Source: SYIM01 sp039800325
GTDB lineage: Bacteria > Pseudomonadota > Gammaproteobacteria > Burkholderiales > Burkholderiaceae_E
Reading direction: 5' to 3'
Length of the DNA: 64,000 nucleotides
NCBI GenBank assembly: GCA_039800325.1
Contig: JBDLQY010000260.1
Location: forward strand, 1 to 64,000
The notes below the pieces were generated by a model. It was not told where the DNA came from, ran no database searches, and was given only the letters and a program-made list of their open reading frames with translations. Below, piece by piece: positions 61,652-64,000 of this stretch (its first letter is position 1; the number at the start of each line of letters is the position of its first letter). The translations under genes and the position numbers were made by a program.

Positions 61652-62794
61652 TTAGTCGATGTCGAGACAGTCACGGCTGATATCGCTGGCTCGTTGCACG
61701 CCAAGGTGCGCCATCGTGATGCGCATCTCTTCCAGCAAAATATCGAGACAGCGGGCCGCCCCAGGCGCACCAGCGGCCGCAACTCCGTAAAGCGTGGGTC
61801 GTCCCAGCAAGACCGCGCGGGCTCCCAGGGCCAGCGCCTTGACGATGTCGCCCCCGCGACGGAAACCCCCATCAACCATAAGAGGCACACGTGCGCTGGC
61901 CTGCGTGCCCCACTGCTGCAAGGCACGAATACTGGAACTGACACCGTCGATCTGGCGTCCGCCATGATTGGAGATGATGACCGCATCAGCACCGTGATCA
62001 GCCGCGCGCAGCGCATCGTCCAGACACAACACCCCTTTCACCAGCAGCGCGCCCTTCCAGCGCTGCCGCAGCCAGGCGATAACCTCCCAGGTAAGTGACG
62101 CGTCGAGCTGTGAGTTCATCAGAGCGGCATGCGATTGCGCATCTGCCGCGCCACGCGCGGCATCAAAATTGCGCAGACGCGGCATGCCCTGTCGCCACAT
62201 CTGCAGGCACCATTCAGGATGAAGCGCGAAATCAAGTATCGATCGGGTTGACCAGCGCAGCGGTATGGTGAACCCATTGTGACGATCACGATCGCGCTTG
62301 CCGATGACCGGGACATCAACGGTGAGCACCAGCGCGTCATAGCCCGCCTGGGCCGCCCGCGCAATCATGCTCTCGGTCAGCGACCTGTCCTTGAAGACAT
62401 AGAGTTGAAACCAGCGCCGACCGTCTGAGACCGCACTGACTTCTTCGATGGTGTTACCGGCTCCGGTGCTTAGGGTAAAGGGAATACCGGCACGCGCCGC
62501 AGTCTGTGCCAGCAGACATTCGCCATCCGGCCAGACCAGGGTCGCAAGGCCTGTGGGGCCGATAACCAGCGGGGCAGCAGCCGGCTTACCCAGAATGTCT
62601 GTGCCGAGCTCGATTTTTGAGACATCGCGCAGAAAGCGCGGCCTCAGACGTATCGATTCAAAATCAAGCTGATTCGCTTTGAGGGTGAGCTCGTCGGTGG
62701 CCCCCCCGTCTATGAAGTCGAATACCGCACGCGGCAGGCGCGAGCGAGCAAGACGACGCAGGTCGTCCACCGACACAGCATGCTGAATAGACAT
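61652..62794 (-). CDS. FMN-dependent alpha-hydroxy-acid dehydrogenase
   Basis: 380 residues from the ATG at 62794; a TTG at 62812 would add 6 residues. The LldD/mandelate-dehydrogenase/glycolate-oxidase family is shown by VSVDDLRRLARSRLPRAVFDFIDGGA at the N-terminus, the FMN-site loop LSTGAGNTIEEV and the active-site SNHGGRQIDG with catalytic His. Oxidises an alpha-hydroxy acid such as lactate, mandelate or a related substrate; membrane electron acceptor likely. It is divergent from the last gene, with 75 bp between the starts. Confidence 0.9.
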   Translation of the reverse strand: MSIQHAVSVDDLRRLARSRLPRAVFDFIDGGATDELTLKANQLDFESIRLRPRFLRDVSKIELGTDILGKPAAAPLVIGPTGLATLVWPDGECLLAQTAARAGIPFTLSTGAGNTIEEVSAVSDGRRWFQLYVFKDRSLTESMIARAAQAGYDALVLTVDVPVIGKRDRDRHNGFTIPLRWSTRSILDFALHPEWCLQMWRQGMPRLRNFDAARGAADAQSHAALMNSQLDASLTWEVIAWLRQRWKGALLVKGVLCLDDALRAADHGADAVIISNHGGRQIDGVSSSIRALQQWGTQASARVPLMVDGGFRRGGDIVKALALGARAVLLGRPTLYGVAAAGAPGAARCLDILLEEMRITMAHLGVQRASDISRDCLDID

Positions 62795-62869
62795 GGAACG
62801 CGACGACGCCAAAGATGCAGGGATGGTGCGGTACGATACCAGCGATTATCCGCCCTGGAGAACTCCGCG

Positions 62870-64000
62870 ATGAAGATCACCGCCCTCGAAACCGTCCGCC
62901 TTGATGCCTTCCCCAATATTTTGTGGACACGGGTTCACACCGACGAAGGCATTACCGGTCTGGGGGAAACTTTTTATGGCCCGGCCTCGGCCGAGTCGCA
63001 CGTCCATCACATGATTGCCCCGCATATCATCGGCAAAGATCCGCGTAATATTGAGCGTCTGCAGGCGCACCTGACCGGCTATGTAGGCTTTTCAGGGGCT
63101 AGCGCAGAGACCCGGGGGCGCTCCTCGGTCGACATCGCGTTGTGGGACATCCTGGGCAAGAGCGTGAACCTGCCGCTGTGCGATCTGCTGGGTGGCCGCG
63201 TGCGCGATTCGGTGCGCGTCTATAACACCTGCGCCGGCTACAGCTATGTTCAGACCCGACCCACGCAAGGCACTGACAACTTCGGCCTCAATGCCAAAAC
63301 AGGTCAGTATGAAGATCTCAAGGGTTTTCTTGAGCGGGCTGACGAAGTCGCGCTAAGCCTGCTCGACATGGGCATCGACGCCATGAAAATCTGGCCCTTC
63401 GACTATGCAGCCGAAGCCAGCCAGGGCCAGTACATCTCAACCGCTGATCTCAAGAAAGCACTTGAACCCTTTGAGAAAATCCGCAAGGCGGTGGGTGATC
63501 GCATCGACATCATGGCGGAGCTGCACTCACTCTGGAACCGTCCCATGGCGGTCAAAATCGCGCGCGCACTTGAGCCCTATAACCCCTTCTGGGTTGAAGA
63601 TCCCGTCATCATGGACCACATGGATGCCATCGGCGAAGTGGCCCGCAGCACCCGCGCGCCCATCGCGGTCGGTGAAACACGCGGCATGGCCGCCGACTAC
63701 CGCTACCTGCTTGACCTGAAGGCGCTTAGCCTGGTCATCATGGATATGGCCTGGTGCGGCGGTGTCTCCGAGGCCCGCAAAATTGGCATCATGGCGCAGA
63801 CCTACAAGGTACCCGTGGCATTTCATGACTGCACCGGACCGGTGGTGCTGACCACGTCAACCCACATGGCCCTGCACATGCCCAACTGCTTCGTGCAGGA
63901 AATTGTGCGGGCCTTCTACTATGGCTGGTACGGCGATGTGGTCACCAACCTGCCCCCGGTGACCAACGGACAGATCACCGTACCCCAGGGCCCAGGTCTG
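62870..64000 (+). CDS. Enolase-superfamily dehydratase/racemase, 3' end cut by window edge
   Basis: 377 codons visible, no stop reached. Mandelate racemase/muconate lactonising enzyme family. The C-terminal barrel shows three metal-ligand positions: E217 with H219 in MAELHSLWN, E243 in WVEDP and E269 in VGETR; later HD is in VAFHDCTGP. The first ligand is Glu rather than the Asp seen in, for instance, galactonate dehydratase, which puts it in an uncharacterised subgroup. Reaction may be dehydration of a sugar acid or racemisation. CTGGAG precedes the ATG at 62870. Confidence 0.88.
   Translation, partial: MKITALETVRLDAFPNILWTRVHTDEGITGLGETFYGPASAESHVHHMIAPHIIGKDPRNIERLQAHLTGYVGFSGASAETRGRSSVDIALWDILGKSVNLPLCDLLGGRVRDSVRVYNTCAGYSYVQTRPTQGTDNFGLNAKTGQYEDLKGFLERADEVALSLLDMGIDAMKIWPFDYAAEASQGQYISTADLKKALEPFEKIRKAVGDRIDIMAELHSLWNRPMAVKIARALEPYNPFWVEDPVIMDHMDAIGEVARSTRAPIAVGETRGMAADYRYLLDLKALSLVIMDMAWCGGVSEARKIGIMAQTYKVPVAFHDCTGPVVLTTSTHMALHMPNCFVQEIVRAFYYGWYGDVVTNLPPVTNGQITVPQGPGL

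Noticed and set aside
1..64000. tRNA, rRNA, riboswitch, prophage or insertion sequence
   Set aside because: No cloverleaf, rRNA-like segment, integrase, transposase or terminal inverted repeats were recognised by eye; a covariance-model search would be needed to rule out small RNAs.

Overview
The window is GC-rich, almost wholly coding DNA from a betaproteobacterium. The most likely home is Burkholderiales, and the family Alcaligenaceae (Bordetella/Achromobacter relatives) fits best. The evidence is: (i) the block leuC-leuD-leuB-asd-fimV-truA-trpF-trpB-trpA-accD-folC-SPOR protein-cvpA-purF-metZ, which has the conserved order of that group; (ii) two Bug-type (tripartite tricarboxylate) periplasmic receptors without permeases; (iii) a lexA-imuA-imuB / dnaE2 SOS mutagenesis set. 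The species assignment is inference. I found no rRNA, tRNA, CRISPR array, insertion sequence or prophage.

Layout. 1-8.4 kb: kdsA (cut by the window edge) and pyrG, a zinc-type cation efflux protein, a two-subunit 3-oxoacid CoA-transferase, a hotdog thioesterase, ETF:ubiquinone oxidoreductase and a 3-hydroxyisobutyrate-dehydrogenase-type enzyme. 8.5-17.6 kb: a glycine-rich RRM protein, then the SOS mutasome. lexA-imuA-imuB form one operon under a LexA box, and dnaE2 sits 2 kb away under its own LexA box. Three genes on the opposite strand lie between them (DksA-like factor, glycerophosphodiesterase, PCu(A)C copper chaperone). 17.6-28.2 kb: an accessory catabolic island with a Bug receptor, sulfatase, DUF4432 sugar-epimerase-like protein, a CUT1-type ABC sugar importer without an ATPase, a Gfo/Idh/MocA oxidoreductase, a dienelactone-hydrolase-type enzyme, a LysR regulator and an SDR. 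28.2-50.3 kb: pirin and the conserved housekeeping block (methionine, purine, folate, fatty acid, tryptophan, lysine/threonine and leucine biosynthesis, pilus-pole protein FimV), followed by an MFS transporter, aroC and gltX.

50.3-55.7 kb: an apparent operon coding for a PotABCD-type ABC importer plus ureidoglycolate lyase (AllA) and allantoinase (PuuE). It reads into gltX with only 7 nt between the genes. This looks like uptake and breakdown of a purine-derived ureide. 55.9-64 kb: a second catabolic island with an SDR lacking the usual catalytic Tyr, a Bug receptor, a TcuA/TcuB-type flavoprotein and Fe-S/cytochrome pair, an epoxide-hydrolase-type alpha/beta hydrolase, an FMN alpha-hydroxy-acid dehydrogenase and an enolase-superfamily dehydratase/racemase cut by the window end. 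Its substrate cannot be read from sequence alone.

The observations most worth checking are the dnaE2 LexA box that runs into the start codon (suggesting a leaderless SOS mRNA), the 42-bp tandem copies of the dnaE2 3' end with a related repeat at another gene end, the ureide ABC operon, the two uncharacterised catabolic islands, and a long-stem inverted repeat in the leader of the RRM gene.
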